DNA from: Orychophragmus violaceus
Lineage: Eukaryota; Streptophyta; Magnoliopsida; Brassicales; Brassicaceae
NCBI GenBank assembly: GCA_030180135.1
Contig: CM058236.1
Span: forward strand, 54,897,728-54,961,727
Length of the DNA stretch: 64,000 nucleotides
Direction of reading: 5' to 3'
In this document: positions 43,926 through 56,416 of the stretch, one piece after another
Numbering within the stretch: position 1 is the stretch's first letter
Layout: each line of letters starts with the position of its first letter
The notes under the pieces: model-generated
What the model was told of the DNA's origin: nothing
Databases searched by the model: none
Seen by the model: only the letters and a program-made list of their open reading frames with translations
Made by a program: the position numbers and the translations under genes

Positions 43926-45294
43926 CAGAGAAAAAATAATCAGCGCAGAGACTCCTGATAAATCTCTAAAACCAAATTTATATGATGTCGTAAGTGATAT
44001 GATGATTCATGGTCCTTGTGGTATTGCAAATCCAGCTAATGTTTGTATGAAGGGTTACAGATGTACCAAAAAATTTCCTTAGCCTTATAGCTCAATCACA
44101 ACTGTTGATGATGAAGGTTTTCAAATCTATAAGTGTCAGAACAATAATAGGTATGTTGTCAAGAAGAATCATGAGTGTGATAATTCATTTGTGTTGTACC
44201 ATACAATTCAAAACTATATGTTTTGTAATGAGCTCATATAAATGTCGAGTGGTTCAATCAGACACGGACTGTTAAATATCTTTCAGGTATATTACGAAAG
44301 GCTCGGACTATGTGCGTGCTTTTGTTGAAGATAGGAAAAACAGGAATGAGGTCAAAGATCATCTTAATTGCCGGTAAATTGTTTTGTACTCATATTACTT
44401 TGTTTCTTTTAATTATTATTTTATCCAATTGCTATTTTTACATAGTTATATATCCGGGTGTGGGGCTTCATGGAGAATCCATGCGTTTCCTACAGTGTAT
44501 CATAGTACAACGGTTGAGATATTTCCTTTTCATCTTCCGGGAGAGCAATGGGTGATCTATGATGAACAAGAATCAAGAGAGGAAGTTATCAATAGGACAC
44601 TGCTTAGTGCTTCAAAATTTATTGGGTGGATGCATTGTAATGCTAGAGAAGACAAGGTGGGTGCTATTGTGAGAGAACTCACATATGCTGATTTCTAAAC
44701 CGCTTTGTTTGGAAACGGAAAGATAGGTGTTGGGACAATAGAAGATGTTTGTTTTTCGTTGGCAGGCTACCTTATGTAGCACCTACTATGGGACAACATT
44801 ATTATTTAAGGGTTTTACTAAACATAGTCAAGGGTTGTACGAGTTATGATTCTATGTGTACCGAGGATGGGGTAGTTTATCGATCATATAGAGATGCTTG
44901 ATATGCAAGAGAATTGTTAGATGATGATAAGAATTATGTCGACACAACCAGAGAAGTTATTCTTTGGGGATTGGGCCAATATCTCTGGTGGTTGTTTGTT
45001 ACGATTTTACTAACACAAAGTTTTACGACGCCCGTCAAATTATAGGAGGCAACTTTCGATGTGTTATCCGAGGATATGCTTCACAAGAGGAGACATGTGC
45101 TTAAGGATCCACGTATATTTACCATGAATAGAATAGACGTGTGAAATATTACGAGCTTTTAATTGTTTATGTCTTTTATTTTTTTGGAACAATATTTGTT
45201 TCCTTGTTTTGACACTGTTCTAACTATGATGTAGAAAAACAAAAATATGCACTTGATGAGATTGGGATCATGTTACGTGTTAACGGGAATTCAG
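43926..45294 (+). pseudogene. Helitron H2 Rep C-terminal region, broken
   Basis: Begins at the ISAETPDK region, equivalent to position 26195 of H1, then MMIHGPCG, a cysteine-rich segment with CMKGYRCTKKFP, and a degraded tyrosine region near 44240-44310. The frame 44384-44698 carries GCGASWRIHAFP and LPGEQWVIYDEQESREEV; later pieces include YYLRVLL and LLDDDKNYVD. Many stops and frameshifts are present. The first half of Rep is missing. Confidence 0.78.
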
Positions 45295-45296
45295 TA

Positions 45297-45555
45297 CTCC
45301 CTCTGTTTCTTAAAAATTGATATTTTAGAATTTTCACACAAATTAAGAAACAATTAATGTTTAGTTATAAATACACATTTCTCTTTCATTAAAACACTTT
45401 CCCATAATTATAAACCAATAGTAACTCAATAAAGATTTTGGAATTCACAATTTATAAGCGTTAATTGATAAAAATTGCATAGAAAGTTTAAAATGTCAAT
45501 CTTTTTTAAACAATTTTTCTTCTTTAAAACACCAATCTTTAAGAAACATAGGGAG
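45297..45555. mobile_element. Stowaway-type MITE
   Basis: 259 bp with terminal inverted repeats CTCCCTCTGTTTCTTAAA and its complement (TTTAAGAAACATAGGGAG), flanked by TA on both sides. It sits inside the Helitron H2 coding sequence. Confidence 0.88.
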
Positions 45556-45568
45556 TACTAAATTTTGC

Positions 45569-46562
45569 CTTTACCTTCTTTCTCTCTCGGGACAATCGTT
45601 CCTTTTCACGCGACAATCATTCCTTTTCTCTCTCGGCCTTCTTTCTCTCTCGGTCTCTCTAAAGCCTCTGGTGCTTCTCCGGTCGATTCCTCGACATAGA
45701 GGGCTCTACTTTCTCCGTTTTTCTTTCCGGATCAGGCAGTGCTTCATCCTCAACTCCTTGTCTCCTACTTCTCCGTTTAGGTGGCGCGGGTTCGGTTCTT
45801 TGGCTTTCGTGGTGTGGTGCGGCGGCGGAAGGTCTTCGGTGGCAGCGCATCAGCTTCTCGGATCTCCTGGGACTAGATCCAGGTGTTTGGCGTACCCCTG
45901 TCGCCATCTCCGGTTTGTTCTCTTCCAAGGCTCTCTGGGTGTCGGTGGACCTTGGTTGCTCGGGATGGTGGTTATGTTGGTTTGTGATCGGTCGGGGAGG
46001 TGGCTGCATGTTCCATTGGGCTCGCCTCGCTCTTCCTCTGCTCGCTTGAGGACGGTTGCAGGGCTTATTGGGCTTTTGCGGTGGTGGCGGTGGACCGACA
46101 ATAGCTCGTGAAGCTTTTCGGCGGCTCACCTAGGCACCACATCTGGTGGTGGACCGATAATGGTGACGGGAAGTTGGCTCCTCACCTTTTCCGGGCTTAG
46201 GCATCGCTTTCGTGCTCCTCTCCTACCCGATTTGGTTTTGTTTGCCTGGCGTGTGCGGTGGTTCCAACTTCTCCTTCTCCCGAGTGGCCGCGTTTTTCGG
46301 TTTCCGATCTCTGCTCAAATCGAGGTTTCATCTAGGCGGCGGCTCCAGCTTCTGCAAATATAGGGTTTCTGCGATATTGGGCTTTTGGGGCTTTACGGAC
46401 TTGTGAGTGATTTGGCGTTTTTTCCCTGTAAGGGTTACATTTGGGCCTGAGTCTTTTTGTTTGTTTTTTGTTTCTGTTTTTTTTAATTTTCTGCTTTAAT
46501 TTCTTTTTGTTGTAAAAAAAACCCAAAAAATATTTAAATATGAAAACCCTTTAAAAAAAGAC
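45569..46562 (+). mobile_element. 994-bp non-coding retroposon with 14-bp target duplication
   Basis: GTACTAAATTTTGC occurs at 45555-45568 and again at 46563-46576, exactly flanking the insert. The right end is A-rich (AAAACCCTTTAAAAAAAGAC) after a run of AAAAAAAACCC. Removing the insert and the MITE rejoins a Helitron frame. The insert is C/T-rich on the left, with only low-quality frames, so it is probably mobilised by a LINE. Size, tail and lack of clear coding resemble the Arabidopsis Sadhu retroposons, but the match is not established. Confidence 0.72.
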
Positions 46563-46576
46563 GTACTAAATTTTGC

Positions 46577-48234
46577 TGACAGGCCTGAGTTAGATGATGA
46601 GATTATCTTGGGTTATGGCAATCCTCTTATTAATGATGAGAGAGTAAAAGATAATCATAGTTTACTTAAGTTTCTCGAAGATGAGCTTCCAAAGATGACG
46701 GACGAGCAGTAGGATGTCTATCACAAAATTGAAAATGTGATTGATACAGACAGTGGTGGAGTTTTATTTCTTCATGAGATCAGTGGAACGGTAAAAATTT
46801 CTAAAATTTCCTGTGGAGTATTGTATGTGCTGACATTCGATCTAGAGGTCTCATAGTACTAATTGTTGTGTCAAGTGGAATTGTGTCATTGTTGTTACCA
46901 GGTGGTCGAACAGCTCATTCAAGATTTGAAATACCTATTTTTGTTAATGAATTTAGCACGTGTAATATCAAGATTTGATCGGATTTGGACGGTTTAATCG
47001 AGGTAACCAAGCTTATCATATGGGATGAAGAGCCCATGATGAGTAAAGACTGTTTCGAGACCTTATATGGAATCATGAGAGATATTCTTAGATGTGATAA
47101 ACCTATCGGTGGGAAATTTGTTGTGTTTGGTGGAGATTATAAGCAGATTTTGCATTTTTCCTAATGCTGGAGGGTTGAGATGGTTATGGCTTCTATCAAG
47201 TCTTCTAAATTTTGGGAAGGTTCTATTGTTCTTACGCTTACTAAAAATATGTGGTTGCTTGCTGGTCTCAACAATGTACATGCTGAAAAATCACAGACGT
47301 TCTCAAACTGGCTATTAGATATTGGTAATGTTAATGTTAATCCGAATGATGATGGTGAGTCCGATATTGAGATACCAGAAGATTTGCTAATTAGGGCGTC
47401 TGCTAAGCCTATTGAAGCAATAGTACGTGCAGTTAATGGATCGTCATTCACATCAGAAAAAGACTTACGTTCTTTCAAGAGAAATCTATACTAAGTCCAA
47501 GAAATCATGATGTCAATCTTATTAATAAGTTCATGCTCTCTTGCTTATTTGGTTAGTTTATTTTATCTAATACCACACATTGTAACTTCAATTCCATTTT
47601 TTCACCTCGTGCTTATTGGTTGATATTATTTACGTTTTTTTTACAGGTGAAGAAAGAACCTAACTGAGTTCTGATAGTGTAGAGAGATCGGATACCGGGA
47701 AATATGAATTTCTTAATAGCATAAAGGTCTCTGGATTGCCAAATCATTCTTTGAAGCTCAAAGTAGGTACACATGTTATGTTATTGAGAAACATTGAACT
47801 TAAGGGTGGACTATGCAATGGGACACATATGATGGTTACTAGATTGGGTGACCGTAGTACAGAAATTGTAGTTATAACATGAAATAATATTGGAGCTACG
47901 ATAGCGATAATGAGGATGAATGTTTCTCCGTCTGAGACGAAATTTCCATTTAGGATGCAGCAAAGGCAAATACCTGTTGATGTAGCTTTTGCTATGACCA
48001 TCGATAAGAGTCAAGGTCAAAGTCTTAAAAGTGTTGGTTTATTTTTCCCTTAAACCAGTCTTTACTCATGGTCAATTGTATGTCACACTTTCATGTGTTA
48101 TCTCTCGGGAAGGGTTAAAGGTCTTGAAACTGATGCGAACGGTCGTCCTCAAAAGAAGACAACGAATTTGGTCTATACAGAGATTTTCGAAGATCAATGA
48201 TTATATTACCATGATGTCATTTGAATTGTTCTAA
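46577..48234 (+). pseudogene. Helitron H2 PIF1-like helicase, broken
   Basis: Visible in order are LKFLEDELPKMTDEQ (start of the helicase), a damaged Walker A (FLHEISGTVK, where GGTGKT is expected), LIIWDEEPM with FVVFGGDYKQIL (Walker B region), a middle part with NSQ-like and LPNHSLKLKVGTHVMLLRNI blocks, and finally PVDVAFAMTIDKSQGQSLKSVG (C-terminal motif). The Walker A lesion and several stops (46710, 47880, 48052) show it is inactive. Confidence 0.82.
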
Positions 48235-48589
48235 TACTTTTTTAGGTTGGTTTGGTTTTCATTGGTACTTTTAACTATTTTTCGTTGGTAGTTATTAGCA
48301 ATTCTCTTGCTTCGGATATGTCTTTGCTTACGGTATATAGGTTATCAAATCTTACTCATAGAATTATCTTTTTGGTCAGTTATATTCTTTATAATTCTTT
48401 ATTTATTATATGTAAATGTTGGGGCAACGACATGTTTATATTGATAAACAAATTAACATGAGTAGATAGACGTACAATTGGTTTAATATTTGTGAATGAG
48501 TAGGTTTTATATATTACTTCACTAATTTTTATATTTGTATAATTACATTGTTCTCATTACCCTAAAGTATATAAATAATATTGTATATA

Positions 48590-50960
48590 ATTAGGATACA
48601 TGCCACTATAGACGGTCATGTTCTTATTGAGGAATTCTCGAATGTATTGGTTTAGGAAGATTCTATACTTTTTCTGATTTTGACCTAATTTTTTTTGGTG
48701 GAGATTTTAAACCGACATCCCACCACTTCGAAATAAAGTGGAAGTGGACAACATATGTCGACATAATTCCTACAATAATAATGAGTAACTTCTTTTAATT
48801 TTCTAACTTTCAGTCTATAAAATTTGGATGTCTCGATGTTACTCATCATGTAGATATTTTGAACATGATATATTATTTGGTTATTTTTCTTATTAGTCAA
48901 ACAAACTCACGTCTTTTCCTTTTCAATATTCGAATAGATCTAATTGGACGAGTGGATGATTTTCTTGTGGATGCCAGGTCAGTGTTCTGTTCTATGATCA
49001 AAGATACATATATCCAATATTCATTATGTATGGTTATAAATCTTGGCTAATAGGAAGCGTCGGTTGCGTTGTGATCTCTAGGAGGACAAGTCTAAGGAGT
49101 TTAGAAGGTCCATCAAGGAAAATGCTGAATATGTTGGTGTGTGTATCTTACGGTTTTCTATGCTTATTCTTATAAACGGATGGCTTTGTCTCTTCGTAAT
49201 TATATTTTATATTAGTTGTTTTGGAGTCATTTATTCACCGAGTTTTAAAAAATATTGGTAGGTGAGTGGATTGTAACATCTGCTGGTGATTGTGCTCAAG
49301 TGTTTATGGACGACGCTCTTCCCGAAACTATAGAGTTTAAAGAGAATTTCCCAACAACACACATAATATTTTAAGAAATCAAACCCTTCTAAATAATTAA
49401 TTATATATATTTTATACTAAGTTGTCTTCAAATTTATCAACACAATTATTAGTAAATTATGATTTATACATTTCCTTAATTTTATTATTAAATTTAATTT
49501 GTAGCCATTCCTTGTTTATTGATGTATATCGGTTGAATTACTTAATTTGTATCAAAATACAAATAGGATATTTATCAATACAAATAGGGTATTTAACAAT
49601 ACAAATAGGGTATTTAACAATTTTCATGAAATATTTCAATTAAACAATCAAATATTATCGAAACCATATATTTCCTATTTTTTTCTTTAATAGCATGCAC
49701 AATATATATATATTCCTATCAATTTATTATCAATCCTACGTACTAAAAAGAGTTTAACAATTGGTTTTGTCTCTCATGCTCCACATAGCTTATCTTATGT
49801 ATCCTCTAGTGACTGAGATAGAAGATTTGGATTTTAATATTTCAAGAGGTCGAATATATGTTACCGTTATTCGTCAATTCAGACACCACAATCTTGGTAT
49901 CGAAACCGATGAGTTCATAGTTGTCAACGCAAAAGGTATTTTTTAGTGTTGGCATATATTATGTTTTCGTTTGGGTAGTAACGATATAGGATCCGTTTAT
50001 TCGTAGGGTTCAAGGATCCAAGTATTTATCTCTACTGCTGACTACATAAAAAATCAGAGCGTTGTTTCTAGGTGCATTTCTTTACCTAGGGTTTTTTTTT
50101 GTTTGGAATTGGTTAAAGGAAGTTTCGACCCATAACTCATACTTACATAATTAATTGGGTATCTACGTCTTATATCTTGCATGTGCCACCGGTAGCTAAT
50201 ATTTACTATTGCAAATTTGCTGAGTTTAAAGATATTGATGATGGAATGTGTAATCCCATTTATTCAGTGGGTGGGGAAAATACAATTACTTCTCAGTTCT
50301 CATGTTCTGGTTTCTGTTTAGTTTCTTATATTAATCAATTTGTTTGTATTGATTAATTTCTCAGTTATTAAATACATATTTAATAGGTCATGTTGTTAAT
50401 GTTGGGAATTTTCATGTCAACCACAAAAGTATTAGTCGTCGGAATATTGAGACAATTTGCTTTGAATTGGAAAATCCGAGGTAATATTTGGTTGGGCTGA
50501 TTTATGATTTATTATGCATGTTGTTACATGTATTTAATCGAATATTCTCTTCCAGAGGTCGGTTGTGGTGTTTTCGGGATATGGATTTTGCAACTGATTT
50601 TCTATTAGATTTAGACAAACATCAAGTGGATATTGACATATGCATAATATAATTCGCGAGGCTACGTCACGTTAGAGATATTGAGAAGTTGTTTTATATT
50701 TTTCATTATTGATGGATGTTTTCTTATATTATTTTCTTTGTGATAGGTTTATGGGAATATATATGGCAGTTTTGAGTGTAAGCGAGGTTTTGTTGAATGG
50801 TAACGAGCCGAAATTAAACATATATGTGATGCATTTTTAATTAAAGATCCAACAAAACAAATTATTTTGTTTGGTCGGCCTTCCGTGATCGATGCTACGA
50901 TACCCTAGTGTTCTCGGTAATAAACATCCACGTGATATTGGTGGTGATTTTATTGTTCGT
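48590..50960 (+). pseudogene. RPA70-like single-strand DNA-binding gene remnant of Helitron H2
   Basis: Scattered coding pieces include DFKPTSHHFEIKWKWTTYVDI near 48705-48770 and IDLIGRVDDF near 48940. TEIEDLDFNISRGRIYVTVI is at 49818-49880, and DVIGHVVNVGNF leading to FELENPRGRLWCF lies near 50385-50575. These resemble the OB folds of RPA large subunit/DUF223 proteins. Intron-like AT-rich gaps and stops separate them. The part 49727-50143 is duplicated at 62934-63350. Confidence 0.6.
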
Positions 50961-51183
50961 GGGAAAAAGGCATACAAGTATGCTACTATAACTGGTCATG
51001 TTTGTTGATACACTTTACTGATTCTAATGATGTTTATAAGACATTGAAACTCATTAGCGTTGAAGAAAAGATGATTTAGTTTTAAAGTTGATTATTATTG
51101 TAGGACATTTAAATGTATAAAGATAAATATAAATTTAGACGTTTTGATATCCTATTGATTAATCAAAATATGAGATCAATTTT

Positions 51184-52625
51184 GGGAATTCGGCCAAAAA
51201 AATCTTCAACTTTACACGAATTGCCAAAACGATCCCCAACTTTGAAACTCGCCAAAAAAATACTAAACTTATTTGATTTTAACCATTAACTTTCAATATT
51301 TTCGTTGACTTGTCAATTAAAACTCAAAATTCTCGTTGACTTGTCAATTTAGACACGCCGTTAAAAAAACTTAACTGGCCGTTTAAAAAAATTAACGGAC
51401 CGTCAGTTAGTTAAACGATGTCGTTTCGACTCTTATCAAAACGACGTCGTTTTACGTGTCTTCGAAAATAAAAACATGTCATTCACTTGATTCGAACTCG
51501 CGAACTCAAGGTCGCATCAGGTCTTGTTGCCAATGAGCTACTAGCACTTTCATTGGATTATGTAACAGACTTTATTTTATTGTGTATTGACTAAATATCC
51601 AAAAAATCTCTAAAAAAGTTCAAAAATTTACAAAAATTCAAGAAAAATTATGTAAAGTTCAAATTTAACTTTTATTTTTCGTTAAAAATAAAATTAAATT
51701 TTAAAAATTAAGAAAATTTTAAAAATTCCAAAAATTTAAGAAAGTTTTAAAAATTAAATTATCAATTGTACATACATAAAGTAGTTTTAATTTTTATTTT
51801 ATTTAAATTATTTGATCTAAACATTGATAAGTGCAAATTATATTCATCATTGTGATGAATATTATAATGCATTGAACTTGTATTTAGTATTTGTTATACG
51901 AAATTGTCGACCACAAATTCGAACACAACTACGCTATAATACGATTTAGTTGGGCTTTCCTCAGAAACTATAGGAACACGACTACACTATAAGAAGTCGA
52001 CACCATATAAATTTGATAATTTCAGATTTTATTTTAATTTTTGGAAACTTTAAATTTGTAATTTCATGGGTATAATTAATTTTAATTTTTGGGTATTTTA
52101 ATTTCAATTTTAAATTTTTGGTTACAATTAATTGTAATTTTTAGATTTTTGTAGTTTTTAAAAAATTTGGAATGTTTTGAATTTTTTTTTATTTTTAACG
52201 AAAAATATAAGTTTAATTTAAACTTTTCATAATTTTCTTTAATTTTTGTAATTTTTTGAAATTTTTTAGAAATTTTTTGGATATTTAGTCAATATACAAT
52301 AAAATAAAGTCTTTTACATAATTCAATGAAAGTGTTAATAGCTCAGTGGCAATAAAGCCCTTTATGGGACCTTGAGTTCGCGAGTTCGAATACAGGAAAT
52401 GACATGTTTTTATTTTCGAATACACGTAAAACGACGTCGTTTTGACAACTGACGGTCTGTTAAGTTTTTTTAAACGGTCCGTTAAGTTTTTTAATGGTCC
52501 GTTAAATTTTTTTAACGGCATGTCTAAATTGGCAAGTCAACGAGAACTTTGATATTATTTGTAAAAGTCAACTAAAAGTCCGTGTTTCTTTTAGCTAGAT
52601 CTAAGTTTAGGTTCATTTTGGCAAT
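51184..52625. mobile_element. M1: fold-back Mutator-like element, right tip lost
   Basis: The left end GGGAATTCGGCCAAAAAAA and long inverted arms (about 51184-51580 against 52290-52625) surround an AT-rich, non-coding core that is itself imperfectly palindromic. Arms include AAAACGACGTCGTTTTACGTG in both orientations. The right arm ends at TTTTGGCAAT, about 40 bases short of the expected tip. The ends match M2, whose 10-bp target duplication places the family with Mutator-like transposons. Confidence 0.7.
52339..52393 (+). promoter_or_regulatory. tRNA-like A and B boxes in an M1 arm
   Basis: TAGCTCAGTGG (52339-52349) resembles the RNA polymerase III A box and GAGTTCGAATAC (52382-52393) the B box. 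The other arm has the same pair inverted (51541 to about 51487). The sequence between does not fold as a full tRNA by eye, so no tRNA is called. Confidence 0.4.
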
Positions 52626-53155
52626 ATAAAGCCCATTATGTTAATATGTTAATGATGTCGGAAGACCCGTTAAAGGCCCATCAAGCTATGTTTGAAACGT
52701 CAAAATCCACATCGTTGATATCTAAACAAAAGGTAAAACATCTAATGATACAATCTAAGGAAAAAAATAGTTACCGACTCAACTAATATGTACAAAAACA
52801 TATGTGATTGTTTCTATATATGTTATGATTTTTGGGTGTTTTATATCCGTAGATTAGGTTCACAAGACAAATTAACAAATAGAAAACCCTCATTTTCTTA
52901 AGTCTCTTCTTCTCGGTTTTTTCGAGGGTGTGGTAAGTAATCTTAATTCTCCCACTCTCGATTTCTCTACTTTGGTATATTTTAATTACTCTTGACAAAC
53001 TTTTTTTTTGGTTGCATAATATCCCGAAAAAGTTCTTCAAAAAAAATATACATTGAAAAACTAATGTTACAATCGGGAATTCACTTCTGATGCTTCTGAT
53101 CGAAAGTGGCCTATCAAACGAGTTGGTGATAGACTTACGAAAGTCTAGAAAGAGT
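52626..53155. other. Intergenic sequence
   Basis: No gene, repeat or RNA recognised. AT-rich. Confidence 0.4.
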
Positions 53156-53335
53156 TTTCTCACCAAAACCGTAAAATCGTGTTTTCCTGCCAAAACCGTA
53201 AAATCATGTTTTCCTGCCAAAATCGCAAAATCGCGTTTTCTCGGAAAGCCGTGAAATCGTATTTTCCGACAAAATTACAAAATCACATTTTCTGGTTAAA
53301 CCATAAAATAACAATTTCTCAACAAACCCACAAAA
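53156..53335. repeat. Minisatellite, unit about 27 bp
   Basis: About six to seven degenerating copies of a unit like GCCAAAACCGTAAAATCGTG plus TTTTCCT. The first two are nearly identical. Lies about 470 bp beyond the stop codon of the lyase gene. Confidence 0.75.
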
Positions 53336-53805
53336 TAACAAAATAATAATTTAAAAAATTATATTGTTGTAAATATGTTTTAGATTAATAGTTAAAATTA
53401 TTGTGGTTAAGATTATAATTTAAAATATGATTAGATTAAAATAAGAATATCTTAGTCATGTTCTTATTGAATTTATTTAGATGGAGATAAAATTTTATAA
53501 AACTAAACACAAAAGTCAATGTTTATTCAAATGCTCCGTCTACATAAACATTCAAAAGTGAAACGAACGAACAACATTCCAATAGAACATTTGGCTGAAG
53601 CATTGAGATAAATTATCTGGATGAAGATGTCTCATGAACAAAGAAACAACCCCGATGTCAAAATCTGAGAGAAGAAACATACCACAAGAGTACAAGTCTA
53701 TTTTCGCTATTCTAAAACTCATCGATCTATGAATTGACTCTCTTTTCTTCTTCTTCCCTGTTCATTTGGAAAAGAGGCAAATAATAATACAACAGAACAC
53801 CAACA
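53336..53805 (-). other. 3' flank of the adenylosuccinate lyase gene
   Basis: AT-rich, with no coding. It should contain the 3' untranslated region next to the stop at 53806; no unambiguous poly(A) signal was chosen. Confidence 0.4.
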
Positions 53806-56118
53806 TCATGACTGTCCGAAGTGCAGAGCTTCATCTACGGCCAACGCCAATGCAGCAGCAGCACCAACATATGTGTGTGGAGTTAACTTCAAAAGTTGAG
53901 ATTTTGCTTCTTCAGGCAAATCCAACCCTTTGATAAACTCTCTTATGCTTTCTTCATTCACAGCTCTTCCTCTTGTTAGCTCCTTCAGCTTCTCATACGG
54001 CTCTGGAACACCATATCTCCTCATCACCTTTTATGATAGTTCCGTGAATTAGCGATACTAGATCGTTATAGAAGACTAGAGAGTCAATAGAAACTTACAG
54101 TTTGTATCGGTTCAGCGAGGACTTCCCAAGTTTGACCCAAATCTTCTTTTAACCGAGCTTCATTAACCTATTCCAAGAAACATTCTTAGTGTATGACAAG
54201 TGGAAACCTTTCTTAGGGCTACGGTAATAATACCTGAAGCTTCCTGATTCCCTGTATGGCGCTCTTGTAAGCGAGAAGAGAGTGTCCTAAAGCTCCACCC
54301 ATGTTTCTCAAGACAGTTGAATCAGTTAAGTCACGCTGCAGATTGTACATTTTTTCAGGCTTAGCTTACAGAGATATATACATACAGAGTATATGGAGTA
54401 TGCTTGAACCTGCATTCGTGATATGGGAAGCTTCATGCTGAGAAAAGTAAGCTCTGCGTTTGCTTTCCCAAGATTCCCCTCGCTGTTCTCAAAGTCAATA
54501 GGATTCACTTTATGAGGCATTGTCGATGATCCGATTTCACCCGCTTTAGTAATCTGCTTAAAGTAGCCTAGAGATATGTAGCTCCATATATCTCTGTCAA
54601 AACCAATCAAGATATTGTTGAATTGGCTGATGGTATTAAAAAGTCTAGCCATATAGTCATGAGGCTCAATCTGCAAAAACCATGAGAACAATCACTCCCT
54701 CAGAGATATATGCGAGAACAAAATCGTTCCACTAGGAGGTTTTTAATCAAGATAAGCTATATATACCTGAGTCACGTATGGGTTAAATGTTAACCCAAGA
54801 GAAGTAACAAACTCTTCTGCAACATGAGGCCAGTCGATATTAGAATATGCGGAAATATGAGCGTTGTAGTTCCCAACAGCACCAGCAAATTTCCCCTTAA
54901 TCTTAGTTTCTGCAAGATATCTCCTTTCTTCACTTAACCTCACAGCAAAAATTGCCATTTCCTTCCCTAAAGTTGTAGGTGATGCTGGCTGCAGTAGAGA
55001 ACCAAATAAACTGACAGAATCAAAATCATGACCATTGGTTTTATAAAGGTGAAGGTCTTTTCTTTCGAGATTTACCTGCCCATGAGTTCGTGAAAGCATG
55101 GGGACATACGCAAATTCCTTAGCCATCAGAGAGATTGACTTTATAAGCTCATCCATGGCTGGAAGTATAACCGAACTAAGTGCTTCTTGAAGCATCAAAC
55201 CATGGGAAAGATTGTTGATGTCCTCAGACGTGCAGGCAAAATGGAAAAACTCAAGAACCTGAATTCGATTAAAAGACAGACAAATTTAGTTACAGGAGCG
55301 TAAGAAGTTGTAGTAAAAAAAAGAGAGATTTTTAAACCTTAGCAATCTCTGGATGTGATTGACACTTATGTTTCAAGAAATACTCCACAGCCTTGACATC
55401 GTGATTCGTTACTTTCTCAATCTTCTTAACTTCCAATGCGTCATCCATACTAAATCCATCGATTATCCCTTGCAAATAAATCTCAGCTTCTTTGCTAAAG
55501 CTTGGAACTTCTGTGACTTGAGGAATTTTTGAAAGCTTAAGAAGCCATTTGATCTACAAAAAGAAAATATAGAACAGAGAACAGATATCTTCTTCTCAAT
55601 CAATGAATCAGATCATAAAACCTTTAACTTAAGAGTAACAAAAAACGATCAATACAGAAGTAAATACCTCGACAAGTACTCGGAAGTAGATCAAACCAAA
55701 CTCGCTCATAGAAGAAGCCAATTCCTTAACTTTGCCCCAATAACGTCCATCCAAAGGCGATAATGCCGTTAAATTCGACATCTCTAAGTCTCTGGATTTT
55801 CCCGCGGCCATTGCTATCACCTAGAGTGTCCATTTATCACCAAATTCGCATCGGAACAAATAGATTACATCCAAAAACAGCATTTCCAAAGTAAAAACAT
55901 TCGCTTTAAATTCGTGGGGAGAGGGAAAAACTGAAAAAGCTTACCTTTCTTGAAGTCGTTAGCTTGAGAGAATCAGCAGAAGAAACAGAGAATGAAAGTC
56001 CAGGAAGGGGCCGATGAGAAGCCAAGCACAGCGATTTTAAGAGTGTTCCGGTGGTGGGTATTAGGCCGAAACAAGGGATTTTGTTGTTGGAAACAGCCAT
56101 CGAAGAAAAATGTTCCAT
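53806..56118 (-). CDS. ADSL: Adenylosuccinate lyase, plastid-type, nine exons
   Basis: Catalyses two steps of purine synthesis: SAICAR to AICAR plus fumarate, and adenylosuccinate to AMP plus fumarate. Exons (minus): 56118-55945, 55820-55671, 55553-55338, 55258-55076, 54988-54767, 54670-54410, 54335-54234, 54167-54099, 54027-53806. All junctions are GT-AG and every exon ends in phase 0, giving 532 aa. Exon 1 encodes a serine-rich transit-peptide-like N-terminus; a second ATG lies at 56100. Catalytic features are intact: TSEDINN, SRTHGQPASPTTLGKEM with the acid/base histidine, and the lyase signature GSSTMPHKVNP. The C-terminal domain is complete. It looks functional despite transposons on both sides. 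The same enzyme is encoded by purB in bacteria. Confidence 0.95.
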
Positions 56119-56416
56119 TTGTGATTCCCGGAGTTAAACCCTATATTCCAGAATCCTAGCACGACGGCGACGGGAGTGACAGTTTGGCGCTTTCGGGTTT
56201 TAGGGAATTCCGATTAAAATTTTCAGGGCGTTTTTATGTGGATTCCATAATTATTAGTTGGATGTATGGATGTTTAACGGGCCACTAAGCTACTGGTTCA
56301 GCCCATCTATATCTGTCATGAGACGGGCATGGACATGCATTTTGTAATCGTGTTAAGTATAGAGCCTCGCGGTCAATCCTATCCTGGTTTAGAAGATAGA
56401 CTACGAGAGGTACAAT
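56119..56416 (-). promoter_or_regulatory. Upstream region of the lyase gene
   Basis: The roughly 300 bp between the start codon and the target duplication of M2 must hold the core promoter, unless it reaches into the transposon. No single TATA box or motif could be chosen with confidence. Confidence 0.4.

Larger units (their letters stand above)
43926..51183 (+). mobile_element. Helitron H2, decayed, with nested insertions
   Basis: Order: C-terminal Rep, PIF1-type helicase, then RPA-like single-strand DNA-binding gene remnants, the usual set of a plant Helitron. Interrupted by a Stowaway MITE (45297-45555) and a retroposon (45569-46562). Start and end motifs were not identified, so the borders are approximate. 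Confidence 0.75.

Noticed and set aside
45659..46129. Arg/Pro-rich frame and its sense-strand partner inside the 994-bp retroposon
   Set aside because: No recognisable domain; low-complexity composition and overlapping frames on both strands suggest chance.
52339..52400. Possible tRNA gene
   Set aside because: A and B box resemblances are clear, but no acceptor stem, anticodon arm or tRNA ends could be drawn by eye.
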